In this document: piece by piece, positions 1-8,506 of the stretch
Layout of the letters: every line of letters begins with the position of its first letter
How positions within the stretch are numbered: the first letter of the stretch is position 1
Source of the DNA: Lyngbya sp. PCC 8106
GTDB taxonomy: Bacteria > Cyanobacteriota > Cyanobacteriia > Cyanobacteriales > Microcoleaceae
Reading direction: 5' to 3'
DNA: 64,000 bases
Assembly (NCBI RefSeq): GCF_000169095.1
Contig: NZ_AAVU01000025.1
Coordinates: 1-64,000 of the forward strand
Made by a program: the position numbers and the translations under genes
The notes under the pieces: model-generated
What the model was told of the DNA's origin: nothing
The model's database searches: none
What the model saw: the letters and a program-made list of their open reading frames with translations, nothing else

Positions 1-1
1 G

Positions 2-223
2 GTTTATGGGGTTCCGGTCATTGCCGTTGAACCTGCTAACACCTCCCAAAACTGTTCAAACTGTGGCGAGAAAGTAGCTAAAACTCTCAGCACCAGAACT
101 CATAAATGTCCTCACTGTGGATCTGTTGCAGACCGAGATCATAACGCTGCTCAAAACATTCTCAAAGCCGCATTAAAGCAACTAGCAAAAAGAAACGGAT
201 CAGAAATGGATTTAACGGATTAA
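2..223 (+). CDS. tnpB: IS200/IS605 TnpB, C-terminal part (5' end outside window)
   Basis: This is the last 73 codons of a TnpB (OrfB, RNA-guided nuclease) of the IS200/IS605 group, read in the frame that starts at base 2 and stops at 221-223. It shows the zinc-ribbon cysteine pairs CSNC and CPHC, followed by the third RuvC motif DRDHNAAQN, which is the normal end of the family. The piece is nearly the same as the C-terminus encoded at 43690-43848 plus 47784-47856. A structured right end follows at once. Whether the full gene is intact cannot be judged because the window starts inside it. Confidence 0.9.
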   Translation, partial: VYGVPVIAVEPANTSQNCSNCGEKVAKTLSTRTHKCPHCGSVADRDHNAAQNILKAALKQLAKRNGSEMDLTD

Positions 224-261
224 CTTGACTGTAAAACCCATAAATCTAGGCTGAACACACG

Positions 262-455
262 TAACTTAATCCGTTTTTGCGCTTAAGATTTTTTTTTAAA
301 TACCGTCGGGCAGACGGAAATCAACGCCTCCCGAGAGAACGATCTCTGCTTTGTTGGGGAAACTCAACCTAGTAAATCAACGAGGTAGTTAGAGGAAGCC
401 CAAACAGTAATGTTTGGATTCCCCCGCGATTTATTGATCCGGGGGAGGATGTCAA
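262..455 (+). ncRNA. IS605-type right end with omega-RNA-like structure, copy A
   Basis: The segment after tnpB aligns along its length with 47891-48079. Several stem-loops can be drawn: ccgtc/gacgg at 303-315, agag/ctct near 335-350, gttg/caac near 353-368, and a terminal hairpin with a ccccc/ggggg stem near 420-446, ending in the tip GGAGGATGTCAA (444-455). Between copies the stems change on both sides, for example ccgtc/gacgg against ccgcc/ggtgg. In this transposon group the right end supplies the scaffold of the TnpB guide RNA and the flanking host DNA supplies the guide. That role is inferred from position and structure. Confidence 0.6.
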
Positions 456-489
456 GTCACAATAGAGAAAGTCAAAGCCAAAAAAATCG

Positions 490-2394
490 ATGACCACAGC
501 AACAGCACAACAAACAGAAACCCAACTTCCCCCTTTAATTTCCCGTGATATACTCTTTGGCAACCCCGAACGGACTAGCCCTTCCCTGTCACCCGATGGC
601 AAGTTTCTAGCCTACATCGCCCCAGACGACAAAAACGTGCTTCAGGTGTGGCTGCGAACCGTCGGAGAAGAAGATGATCGCCAACTGACAGCCGACAAAA
701 AACGAGGAATTCGGGCTTTTTTCTGGACTTATAACCCGGATCAACTGATCTACGCCCAAGACTCCGACGGCGACGAAAACTGGCATTTATACCTGGTTAA
801 CATTCAATCCAATATTGTCCGGGACTTAACACCCTTTCAAGGGGTACGGGCGCAGGTTGTCGATCTAGATCACAACTTCCCCGAAGAACTCCTCGTCGGG
901 ATGAACCTCAACAATCCCCAAGTCTTTGACGTTTATCACATCAACCTCAAAACGGGTGCTGTCGAATTTTATACCGAAAACCCCGGAAACATCGTCAGTT
1001 GGACAGCAGACAGTCAGTTGCAAATTCGCGCGGCTACAGCCACAACACCCGATGGCGGTTATGATTTACTCTATCGAGAAACCCCCGATCAAGCTTGGGA
1101 TACCCTACGACATTGGGGGCCAGACGAAGAAGGCGGGGCAGTCTACTTTTCTAACGACGGTAAAACCCTCTATATTGTCGGGAATCATGAGGCCAACGCC
1201 GAACGTTTAATTGCATTCGATCTGGCAACTCGCAGCGAAACCGTGATCGCCGAAGATCCTCAGTATGATGTCGGAGGTATTCTCGCCCATCCCACCACCC
1301 GCAAGCTAGAAGCCGTTTCCTTTTATAAAGATAAACAAGAGTGGCAAATCCTTGACTTCGAGATTGAAGCCGACTTTGCTGCGATCCAAGCCATTCGTCC
1401 CGGTGAATTTGGCATTCGTCGCATCTTAACTGACGAGAAATGGTTAGTTAGTTTTGTCGATGATGATGGCCCGGTTTCCTACTACGTTTATGATCGCGCT
1501 TCCAAAACCAACACCTTTCTATTTACCAACAAACCCAAACTAGAAGGGTTACAACTCGCCCCGATGGAACCCATGTCTTTCACCGCCCGAGACGGGTTAA
1601 CCATTCATGGCTACCTGACTAAACCAGTCGGCGTTTCCACTCCAGTACCGACAGTAATGTTAGTGCATGGTGGCCCCTGGGCGCGAGATGTTTGGGGCTA
1701 TGACTCCGAAGCCCAATGGTTAGCCAACCGAGGTTATGCGGTGTTACAGCTTAATTTCCGAGGGTCTACAGGCTACGGGAAAGCGTTTGTGAATGCGGCT
1801 AACCGAGAATGGGCGGGAAAAATGCACGATGACTTAATTGATGGCGTCAATTGGCTGGTCGAAAATCACATCGCCCAACCCGATAAAATTGCAATTATGG
1901 GCGGATCATATGGCGGTTATGCCACACTGGTCGGATTAACCTATACGCCAGATGTGTTTGCTTGTGGGGTCGATATTGTCGGGCCAAGTAACTTAGTCAC
2001 ACTCATGCAGAGTATTCCGCCCTATTGGGAACCGATTCGTGCTAATTTTTATCATCGAGTGGGTAATCTAGAGACAGAAGCGGAGTTTTTGAAATCGCGA
2101 TCGCCTTTATTTTTTGTTGATCAAATTCAGAAACCGCTATTGATCGCACAGGGCGCCAACGATCCTCGGGTGAAACAAGCTGAAAGTGAACAAATTGTCG
2201 AAGCGATGAAACAAGCCAAAAAGCCTGTAGAATACGCTTTGTATACCGACGAAGGGCATGGGTTCGCTCGGAGCGAAAATCGGTTACACTTCTATGCGAT
2301 CGCCGAAGAATTTCTCGCTAAATATTTAGGGGGTCGGTTTGAACCGATTAATGAAATTTCAGGTCATTCGGGTGTTGTTCAGTCTTATTCCTAA
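490..2394 (+). CDS. S9 family prolyl oligopeptidase-like serine peptidase
   Basis: A 634-residue protein with an N-terminal beta-propeller half (TolB/WD40-like strands such as SPSLSPDGKFLAYI) and a C-terminal alpha/beta-hydrolase half. The catalytic triad can be placed: Ser473 in GGSYGG, Asp558 in NDPRV and His590 in EGHGF. Size and order fit the S9C acylaminoacyl-peptidase/dipeptidyl-peptidase branch. There is no signal peptide, so it is probably cytoplasmic and acts on short peptides. The ATG at 490 lies 34 bases after the tip of an IS605 right end and has no strong ribosome site, so its native leader may have been replaced by the insertion. Confidence 0.9.
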   Translation: MTTATAQQTETQLPPLISRDILFGNPERTSPSLSPDGKFLAYIAPDDKNVLQVWLRTVGEEDDRQLTADKKRGIRAFFWTYNPDQLIYAQDSDGDENWHLYLVNIQSNIVRDLTPFQGVRAQVVDLDHNFPEELLVGMNLNNPQVFDVYHINLKTGAVEFYTENPGNIVSWTADSQLQIRAATATTPDGGYDLLYRETPDQAWDTLRHWGPDEEGGAVYFSNDGKTLYIVGNHEANAERLIAFDLATRSETVIAEDPQYDVGGILAHPTTRKLEAVSFYKDKQEWQILDFEIEADFAAIQAIRPGEFGIRRILTDEKWLVSFVDDDGPVSYYVYDRASKTNTFLFTNKPKLEGLQLAPMEPMSFTARDGLTIHGYLTKPVGVSTPVPTVMLVHGGPWARDVWGYDSEAQWLANRGYAVLQLNFRGSTGYGKAFVNAANREWAGKMHDDLIDGVNWLVENHIAQPDKIAIMGGSYGGYATLVGLTYTPDVFACGVDIVGPSNLVTLMQSIPPYWEPIRANFYHRVGNLETEAEFLKSRSPLFFVDQIQKPLLIAQGANDPRVKQAESEQIVEAMKQAKKPVEYALYTDEGHGFARSENRLHFYAIAEEFLAKYLGGRFEPINEISGHSGVVQSYS

Positions 2395-2465
2395 CTGAAA
2401 AGAGAGGAAATTAAGAGTTAAGAATTTAAAAAATATCATCACTCTGAACTCCCGAACTTCTCTGT

Positions 2466-2485
2466 AGACGCGCTACGGCGCGTCT
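2466..2485. repeat. Short palindrome in the S9 peptidase-pilM gap
   Basis: Stem agacgcg/cgcgtct with a six-base loop. No T-run follows, so it looks more like a dispersed REP-type palindrome than a terminator. It lies in the 158-base gap between the peptidase and pilM. Confidence 0.5.
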
Positions 2486-2552
2486 CTAAACTGTTAATAT
2501 TGATCACACGGCTGCCGACTAAACTCACAATTAAGAGTCACAATTTAAAACT

Positions 2553-3644
2553 ATGGTCAGCTTTTTTAAGGGTCTTTTTTCTGCACAAAAACCTGGAGTT
2601 GGAATTGAGTTAGCATCGGAACGAATTCATATTGTAGAACTGCGAAAAAAAGGCAATGATTTAAAATTAATTAATATCGCCACGACACCCGTTCCCGAAG
2701 ATGTCGTGCAGGACGGGCAGATCATTGATACCCCGACAATGGCGGAATTGATTCAATCGACTTTAGCCGATAAAAATATTAAAACAAAACGAGTGGCAAC
2801 AGCCATTCCAGGGCGAGAAGCCGTCACTCGTTTAATCTCAGTTCCGGCAGAACTCAACGAAGACGAACTCAAAGATTATATGAACGCCGAAGCCGGACTT
2901 TATTTGCCCTTTTCCCGGGAAGAAGCAGACGTTGACTATCAGAAACTCGGAATGTTTGTTGATGAAGACGGCATCGAAAAAATGCAAGTTTTGTTAGTCG
3001 CAACCCGCAAAGAAGTCACCGATACCTATTTAGAAACCTTTGAACAAGCTGAACTCAAAGTTGATGTGATTGAAGTAAGCAGTTTTGCCCTGATTCGGAC
3101 ACTCAAACACCAACTCGAACAGTTTTCCTCATCAGAAGCCGCAATTATCGCAGATCTCGAATTTGATAGTACAGAACTTGCCATAGTCGTTGATGGAGTT
3201 CCCCAATTTAATCGCACCATTCCCATCGGATTATTTCAAGTACAAACCGCCCTCAACAACGCCATGAATTTGCCCCCCTCCAGAGATGTGAGCGAACTGC
3301 AAGCCATGACGCTTCCGGTGACTGATACAATGGGAGCATTAAACGATCCCAACCCCGGAACGAATGCAATTATCAAAATTCTTTCCGAACTCGCCGATGA
3401 ACTTCGCCGTTCCATTGATTTTTATATTAATCAAAGCGACGGTTTAGAGATTGCCCAACTGCTACTGGCAGGCCCGGGAGCGGCTATCGGACAACTCGAT
3501 GAGTTCTTCATGCAGCGCCTCGCCATGCCCGCCACTCAAGTTGATCCCCTAGAAATGCTTTCATTGCAAAGCGATCAAGAGATTCCACCCGATCAACGTG
3601 CTAGCTTAGGAGTCGCTTTAGGCTTGGGAATGCGAGTCAGCTAA
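2553..3644 (+). CDS. pilM: Type IV pilus assembly protein PilM
   Basis: A 363-residue actin-like ATPase of the PilM family (ASKHA fold). The N-terminus has the phosphate-binding strand GVGIELASERIHIVEL, and the motif IIADLEFDSTELAIV appears mid-protein. PilM sits on the cytoplasmic face of the inner membrane and binds the N-terminal tail of PilN, linking the pilus motor to the PilN/PilO ring. In cyanobacteria pilM, pilN, pilO and pilQ normally lie together. Here the order is kept, but pilN is almost 3 kb away because a group II intron and a dispersed repeat lie between. Start at ATG 2553 gives the expected length. Confidence 0.93.
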   Translation: MVSFFKGLFSAQKPGVGIELASERIHIVELRKKGNDLKLINIATTPVPEDVVQDGQIIDTPTMAELIQSTLADKNIKTKRVATAIPGREAVTRLISVPAELNEDELKDYMNAEAGLYLPFSREEADVDYQKLGMFVDEDGIEKMQVLLVATRKEVTDTYLETFEQAELKVDVIEVSSFALIRTLKHQLEQFSSSEAAIIADLEFDSTELAIVVDGVPQFNRTIPIGLFQVQTALNNAMNLPPSRDVSELQAMTLPVTDTMGALNDPNPGTNAIIKILSELADELRRSIDFYINQSDGLEIAQLLLAGPGAAIGQLDEFFMQRLAMPATQVDPLEMLSLQSDQEIPPDQRASLGVALGLGMRVS

Positions 3645-4324
3645 TCTCGGGTTGAGAATCATCAATCTGGGATTTCGCTATGATGGACATAGTTGTGCGA
3701 TTCGTTTAGGAAAAAGTTAGGGCTGAAATGCTCGAAACGTAAACCTAGCAGGAAATAAGAAATACTTCCTGACAATTGTTACAAAGTCCCAAGGAAAATC
3801 AATATTCTGAGGTAAGGGATGGGCAGAGTCAACGGGATAAAACCCAAAGCCCAACGTCTAATGGCAGCCCTAGTTTTAGAATTGACAACTCTAGGATTAA
3901 AGCGGGCTTGGCAAGGCACTGAGAGGGAACTGACCTTCAACAACGTGACCACTGACAATCTGACATGGTTAAGCATCTGCTGAACATCTGTCTTGAACCC
4001 CGATAACCATCTAGTAGCCAAACTCAGTTGATAGGCTGCGTTCAAAATGAACAATGGGAAAGGTAGGGACTTAACTATATTACCTACACCGACTTTCAAA
4101 GTACCACCGGGGAGAGGATGAACCTAAATCAGAAGTACCCTTTGTAACGAAACGAAGTAACCCCATAGCTTCTATCAGGTTATTGGTCGATAACTTGATA
4201 AGTGATAAGTCTAAGCGCAAGAGCTATGGGGGAGAGATGGAGTAAAAAGCCAACGCCTATCTGTAATAGATATGGATAAGCTGACGTACTCCGGTCTGAT
4301 TAAACGATAAAGTGGTCAATAGCA

Positions 4325-6067
4325 ATGAAAACGGCGATAGCGAGTTTAAAGACTACGAACAACGCATGGAACACAATGCCTTGGGGTAAAATCCAACGCA
4401 AAGTATTCAAGTTGCAAAAGTCAATTTATCAAGCAGTCAAATCAGGACAGAAAGCAAAAGCTAGACGACTACAACGTTTACTCAACAAGTCCTATTATGC
4501 AAGACTCTTAGCAGTACGCAAAGTAAGTCAAGATAACCAGGGTAAACGAACCGCAGGGATTGATGGAATCAAAGACCTAAACCCCAAAGACCGGATTCAC
4601 CTGGTAGACAAACTGAAGCAACGACAAAAAGCCAAAAGCCTACGTCGGATATGGATACCAAAACCAGGCAGGGATGAAAAACGCCCTCTAGGTATCCCTA
4701 CACTGCACGACAGAGCCTTGCAAGCCTTGGTTAAACTGGGGTTAGAACCCTATTGGGAAGCACAGTTTGAAGCCGAATCTTACGGGTTTCGACCCGGACG
4801 TTCAGCCTATGACGCTATTGATGCAATCTTCAAGAAAGCATTGATAAAACCTCAATATGTTCTAGATGCAGACATTGCCAAATGTTTCGACCAAATTAAC
4901 CATGACCACCTCTTATCCAAACTAGATTGTCCCTCTGTGTATAAACGGAGTATCAAACAATGGCTTAAAGCTGGAGTATTGGACAATGGCGTATTTGAAG
5001 CAACAGAAACAGGAACACCACAAGGTGGGGTGATTAGCCCACTCCTCGCCAACATTGCTTTACATGGAATGTTAAATACGGTTGTCAACCATTTTCCACA
5101 ACGTATCAAGGTTGATGGAAAACTGATACAAAATTACCGTCCGAAAATCATTCGATATGCCGATGACTTCGTAGTTATAGCAAATAACCCTGAAGTCATA
5201 CTAGAAGCCCAAGACCTGATAAAAGAATGGTTAAAACCTGTTGGATTAACCCTCAAACCTGAAAAAACGAGGTTGTGTAACACCTTATACGAATGGAATG
5301 GGGAAAAACCGGGGTTCGATTTCTTAGGTTTTAATATCCGACATTATCCTGTGAGTATTCACAAAGGAATCAATGCTGGACAAGCCGGAGGAAGAAAACC
5401 ATACCAACTAAACATCAAACCATCTCAAAAGGCAATCAAGAGTCATTACGACAACTGCAAAAAGGTCATCAAGACCTATCGCACAGCACCCCAAAGTGCC
5501 TTGATTAAGCATCTCAACCCGGTCATTAGAGGATGGAGCAACTACTATTCAAAAGTAGTCAGCAAATCCGTCTTCTCCAAACTTGACCATCTAATATGGG
5601 GTGCTTTAAGGGCATGGACAGTCTCTCGATGCGGTAAAGCGTCCTACAACAAACTCAAAAACTATTACAGATATGGAGTCAATGGAAAATGGACGTTTGA
5701 AGCTGAAGAAGGGTTTCGATTGATAAAACACATTGAAACCCCCATCAAAAGACACATCAAAGTCAAAGGAGAGAAATCACCTGATGACGGCGATTGGACA
5801 TACTGGAGTAAACGGATGAGCAACGGATACACAGGACTACCAAACCGCGTAACCAAACTCATCAAACGTCAAAAAGGACGATGTACATACTGTGGACAAC
5901 TCTTCACAAGTAATGACCTAATTGAGATAGACCATATTATACCTCAATCTAGGGGCGGAAAAGATGTTTACAAAAATCTTCAAGCCATACACCGCCACTG
6001 CCATGATTCCAAAACCCAACAAGACGGAAGTCTAAACCGGGATGACTGTACCCATGAAAAGGGTTAA
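4325..6067 (+). CDS. ltrA: Group II intron-encoded protein (reverse transcriptase/maturase with HNH endonuclease)
   Basis: A 580-residue, uninterrupted IEP. In order: the RT blocks (KTAGIDGIKDL-like start written RTAGIDGIKDL, YGFRPGRSAYDA, DADIAKCFDQINH, TPQGGVISPLLANIALHGM), the catalytic YADD at about residues 278-281, the FDFLGFNIR block, the maturase X domain with LNPVIRGWSNYY, and a C-terminal HNH domain with CTYC and IDHIIPQSRGG followed by HRHCHD. Such proteins help the intron RNA fold and splice, then cut and copy it into a DNA target. All key residues are present, so this intron looks competent for movement. It might also act on the broken second intron, although the two have diverged. 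Confidence 0.95.
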   Translation: MKTAIASLKTTNNAWNTMPWGKIQRKVFKLQKSIYQAVKSGQKAKARRLQRLLNKSYYARLLAVRKVSQDNQGKRTAGIDGIKDLNPKDRIHLVDKLKQRQKAKSLRRIWIPKPGRDEKRPLGIPTLHDRALQALVKLGLEPYWEAQFEAESYGFRPGRSAYDAIDAIFKKALIKPQYVLDADIAKCFDQINHDHLLSKLDCPSVYKRSIKQWLKAGVLDNGVFEATETGTPQGGVISPLLANIALHGMLNTVVNHFPQRIKVDGKLIQNYRPKIIRYADDFVVIANNPEVILEAQDLIKEWLKPVGLTLKPEKTRLCNTLYEWNGEKPGFDFLGFNIRHYPVSIHKGINAGQAGGRKPYQLNIKPSQKAIKSHYDNCKKVIKTYRTAPQSALIKHLNPVIRGWSNYYSKVVSKSVFSKLDHLIWGALRAWTVSRCGKASYNKLKNYYRYGVNGKWTFEAEEGFRLIKHIETPIKRHIKVKGEKSPDDGDWTYWSKRMSNGYTGLPNRVTKLIKRQKGRCTYCGQLFTSNDLIEIDHIIPQSRGGKDVYKNLQAIHRHCHDSKTQQDGSLNRDDCTHEKG

Positions 6068-6075
6068 CAGACCAG

Positions 6076-6110
6076 GAGCCGTGTGAGTGTGAAAGTCTCA
6101 TGCACGGTTC
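6076..6110 (+). ncRNA. Group II intron 1 domain V
   Basis: The catalytic hairpin starts gagccgtgtgag and closes with catgcacggttc, with the usual GAAA-type loop. The same element in intron 2 is at 47709-47742. Confidence 0.85.
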
Positions 6111-6159
6111 TGAATGGGAGGGAGAGAGGGCGACCTCTCTCTCGACCCCTAATCAAATC

Positions 6160-6450
6160 CCCTCGGAGCGGCAGTGCCTGCTTCGGACTCGATTCCCGAG
6201 TTAAAAATTGCCGAGGTTGATGGTGAGTCCACCCCCGTGCGCGGGTTCCCCGCGTTGAGGGGAGTGGCGAACCCGAAGGGGGTGATCGGGTGACGGGGGT
6301 GGTGGGGAGAGGTCTTTTTTCCGTTCGCGGAGCGTGCCGCAGGCGTTGAAAAATAACTTTTTATTAATAAAAATCCTCCCGACCTCCCGACCTCCGCTCC
6401 TCCCCACCTTCCCACAAATTAAGTTTTAGGGCAACGCGCACGGCCCGGCC
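6160..6450 (-). repeat. Dispersed intergenic repeat, copy 1 (inverted), in the pilM-pilN gap
   Basis: Read on the minus strand, this stretch has the same parts as 30580-30810 and 36062-36305: a cgcgttgccctaaaactt lead, gggaggt octamers, the AT-rich core ggatttttattaataaaaag, a run of ctcaccccatcacc type, and a gcaatttttaactcggga tail. A 53-base unit found again at 36125-36177 sits inside it at 6223-6275. It fills most of the 470-base gap between intron 1 and pilN. Confidence 0.75.
6223..6275 (+). repeat. 53-base palindrome-bearing unit, copy 1
   Basis: Identical over 53 bases to 36125-36177. It begins gtgagtccacccccgtgcgc and ends gtggcgaacccg, with internal stems cgggttc/gaacccg and ccccgcg/gaggggag-like. 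Here it lies in the tail half of the host repeat; at 36125 it lies in the octamer half and in the opposite relative orientation. It therefore behaves as a separate small mobile unit. Confidence 0.8.
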
Positions 6451-6623
6451 TCGGAGCGGTGGGAAATCCAGACTTGAATGTGCAAGTTAGAGATCAAAAA
6501 ACTTAATCTTAAAATTTCCCCCCTTGCTACGATCAGCACAGGAAATCCTCGATACCCGTCTAAAATATACACATATAATGATGCCCTCAAGCCATAAACA
6601 AATCCTCAAAGAGGTTTGATGCA

Positions 6624-7439
6624 ATGTACAGCCTTGATATTAATTTTCTTAACGACCGTCCCGACTACAAACCCGTAGATCGAAAAGCCCCGTCTTCTCC
6701 AGGTAGAGGCGGTGCAAGTGTTGATCGAACACCGATCATTATTGGGGCTGCGGTTGCTTTAGGTGTTAACGCATTAGTTGGGGGAGCTTGGCTCATCTTC
6801 AATCAACGGAATGCTCAGTTACAAACCGAACTCGCCGCCTTAGATGCCCAACTCGGCGAAAAAACCAATCTCGTCGCCGCCCTCGATCAAATTTACGCTC
6901 AAGCCAAGCAAACCAATGAAGAAGCCGATGCCTTAGCCACCGTCTTCAACGAAATTAAGCCCTGGTCTGCCTTGAGTCAAGAACTCGCCGAACTCATGCA
7001 AGTTGCCGGGGTGAAAATTAACACCATTAAACAAACTGAACCCGAGTTTACAGCGACTCCGGCTGCGGCACCGGCTGAAGGACAAGCCTCCACGACCGCT
7101 AAAGATACCGCCATGCTGGAAATTACCGGAATTGCCAATTCCTTCACCCAACTCAGTGACTTTATGTTGTTGCTGAAGCAATCGCCCTTCTTTGATGACG
7201 AGCAAACTAAACTACTCTCGGCTCGCTTGAAAGACAATCCGACTAAACTGGTTGTCGATGAGTCTCAAGGCGGAAGCAATAATTTACCCGACTTACAACC
7301 TGTAGTCGAGTACAAAATTGAAACGAATTTGAGCCAGGCGAATGCTTCAGAGTTGCTTCCGCAGTTAAAGAGTAAAGGAGCGGTTGGATTAGTCAATCGT
7401 ATTCAAACCCTTCAACAAAAAGGAGTCATTCAACCATGA
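6624..7439 (+). CDS. pilN: Type IV pilus assembly protein PilN
   Basis: A 271-residue bitopic membrane protein. It has a short cytoplasmic N-terminus with MYSLDINFLNDRPDY, which in this family is the segment that docks in PilM. One membrane helix follows at about residues 38-60 (IIIGAAVALGVNALVGGAWLIF), then a coiled coil (AQLQTELAALDAQ) and a periplasmic ferredoxin-like domain. It forms a heterodimer with PilO around the pilus channel. Its stop overlaps the pilO start in ATGA (7436-7439), so the two are translationally coupled. Ribosome site gagg lies about nine bases before ATG 6624. Confidence 0.9.
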   Translation: MYSLDINFLNDRPDYKPVDRKAPSSPGRGGASVDRTPIIIGAAVALGVNALVGGAWLIFNQRNAQLQTELAALDAQLGEKTNLVAALDQIYAQAKQTNEEADALATVFNEIKPWSALSQELAELMQVAGVKINTIKQTEPEFTATPAAAPAEGQASTTAKDTAMLEITGIANSFTQLSDFMLLLKQSPFFDDEQTKLLSARLKDNPTKLVVDESQGGSNNLPDLQPVVEYKIETNLSQANASELLPQLKSKGAVGLVNRIQTLQQKGVIQP

Positions 7440-8245
7440 CAGCAGCAAACGAATTTATCGAAGTCGATGACGAACAGGATATTGAAACGCCAGTCGTCTT
7501 GGGAGTCCCTCTCACGCCGAAAAATATTGGGATTGCCGTCGCGGTAGTCGGTGTCTTGCTGGCTGGATTTGGGATGTTTAAGTTAGTTCTCCCGACAATG
7601 GCCGAGGGAAGAGAACTCGATAATCAAATTGTTGCCACGCAGCAAGAAATCGAGCAACAAGAAGAACGGCTCAGTAAGAAAGGAGAAGCTGAACAACAGC
7701 TCATCGAAGCCCAACAAAGACGGGCGTCAGTAACCGCTTTATTTGCCGACGAAGATACACTGGAGACGTTAATCTTTGATATCGAAGAACAACTCAATCG
7801 GGTTAATGCTGGCATTACAGAAGATGAAGAAAAAGCCATAATTACCAAGTTTGAACCGACTCAACCTTCCGGTGCGAATCAGTCCAACTCGGCGATTGAA
7901 GTGGTGAATGACGGTTCTTTGGGGTCAGCCGTAAATGGAAAGCTGAGACGACGTGGATATGAAGTAGAGTTTGAAGGCAGTTTTGCTCAGACCCGGCAGT
8001 TTTTGATTATTCTAGAACGAATGCAACCGATGTTAGTCGTTAGAGACTTAAAAACGGAGTTGGTAGAATCAGCACCCGTTGTGGAAGGAGAATATAAGCA
8101 AGGTAAATTTATACCCGCCAGTGAGCAACCTCAACGCCGCTTAAAAACGTCTTTTACCCTAAGTGCGTTGATGCCGTTGAGTCAGGAACAACTTGATGCT
8201 GCCCTAGATGCTGCTAACCCACCGGATGCCCAACCCGCTCAGTAA
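7436..8245 (+). CDS. pilO: Type IV pilus assembly protein PilO
   Basis: A 269-residue protein with an acidic N-terminus, one membrane helix at about residues 30-52 (NIGIAVAVVGVLLAGFGMFKLVL), a coiled coil rich in Glu and Gln (QQEIEQQEERLSKKGEAEQQ) and a periplasmic domain with a PilO-like FARTRQ-type motif, here FAQTRQFLIILERM. It pairs with PilN to form the alignment ring of the pilus machine. Overlap of four bases with pilN. A terminator follows at 8284-8320, so pilQ probably has its own promoter. Confidence 0.88.
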   Translation: MTAANEFIEVDDEQDIETPVVLGVPLTPKNIGIAVAVVGVLLAGFGMFKLVLPTMAEGRELDNQIVATQQEIEQQEERLSKKGEAEQQLIEAQQRRASVTALFADEDTLETLIFDIEEQLNRVNAGITEDEEKAIITKFEPTQPSGANQSNSAIEVVNDGSLGSAVNGKLRRRGYEVEFEGSFAQTRQFLIILERMQPMLVVRDLKTELVESAPVVEGEYKQGKFIPASEQPQRRLKTSFTLSALMPLSQEQLDAALDAANPPDAQPAQ

Positions 8246-8283
8246 TTTTAACGCCTTCAAAACCCAAAAAGATTTTAGCCCTT

Positions 8284-8320
8284 AGCCGCGTTCAGATCGA
8301 GCGCGGTTATTCATTTTTTT
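8284..8320 (+). terminator. Rho-independent terminator after pilO
   Basis: Stem ccgcg/cgcgg (8286-8290 and 8302-8306) with an eleven-base loop, followed by a run of seven T at 8314-8320. Confidence 0.6.
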
Positions 8321-8325
8321 ATTTG

Positions 8326-8484
8326 TATAGCGCTACGCAAATTGGTTAGGACATTTCTAAATTCTGAAACCCTCTCAGGCGTGTGCATTCCTTGGCGGCT
8401 TACAAAGCCGCAGGGTCACACCGCTTTCATAGTCTGCTGTTCCCTGATCCGGTGTTCCCTGTTCCCGATTCAAGTAGCGCTATA
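8326..8484. mobile_element. MITE-like element, copy 1
   Basis: A 159-base segment bounded by tatagcgctac (8326-8336) and its exact inverted copy gtagcgctata (8474-8484). Its ends match those of 20244-20343 in the opposite orientation: left flank gacatttctaaattctgaaa against gacaatcatg with gatttagaaatg on the other strand, and right part gggaacaggg. It has no ORF. The TATAG ends resemble those of the IS630 copy at 46312, so an IS630-type transposase may have moved it. Confidence 0.65.
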
Positions 8485-8506
8485 ACAATCAAAACAAAGA
8501 TTTGGC

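Larger units (their letters stand above)
3695..6153 (+). mobile_element. Complete group II intron with intact ORF, between pilM and pilN
   Basis: The 5' end is the consensus GTGCG at 3695; the second intron in the window starts with the same ten bases (gtgcgattcg). The 3' end is placed after ctaat at 6153 by analogy with the second intron's ttaat and the AY rule. Domain V (6076-6110) and a domain VI stem (about 6116-6150) precede it. The six bases upstream of the splice site (atagtt, 3689-3694) can pair with aactat at 4073-4078, in a loop closed by aggta/tacct, a good IBS1/EBS1 pair. The IEP is intact. The element is 2,459 bp and lies 50 bases after the pilM stop, in the coding direction. Confidence 0.88.

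Noticed and set aside
3779..4099. Minus-strand 106-codon ORF before the intron protein
   Set aside because: It lies across the structured RNA domains of the group II intron and has no family features.
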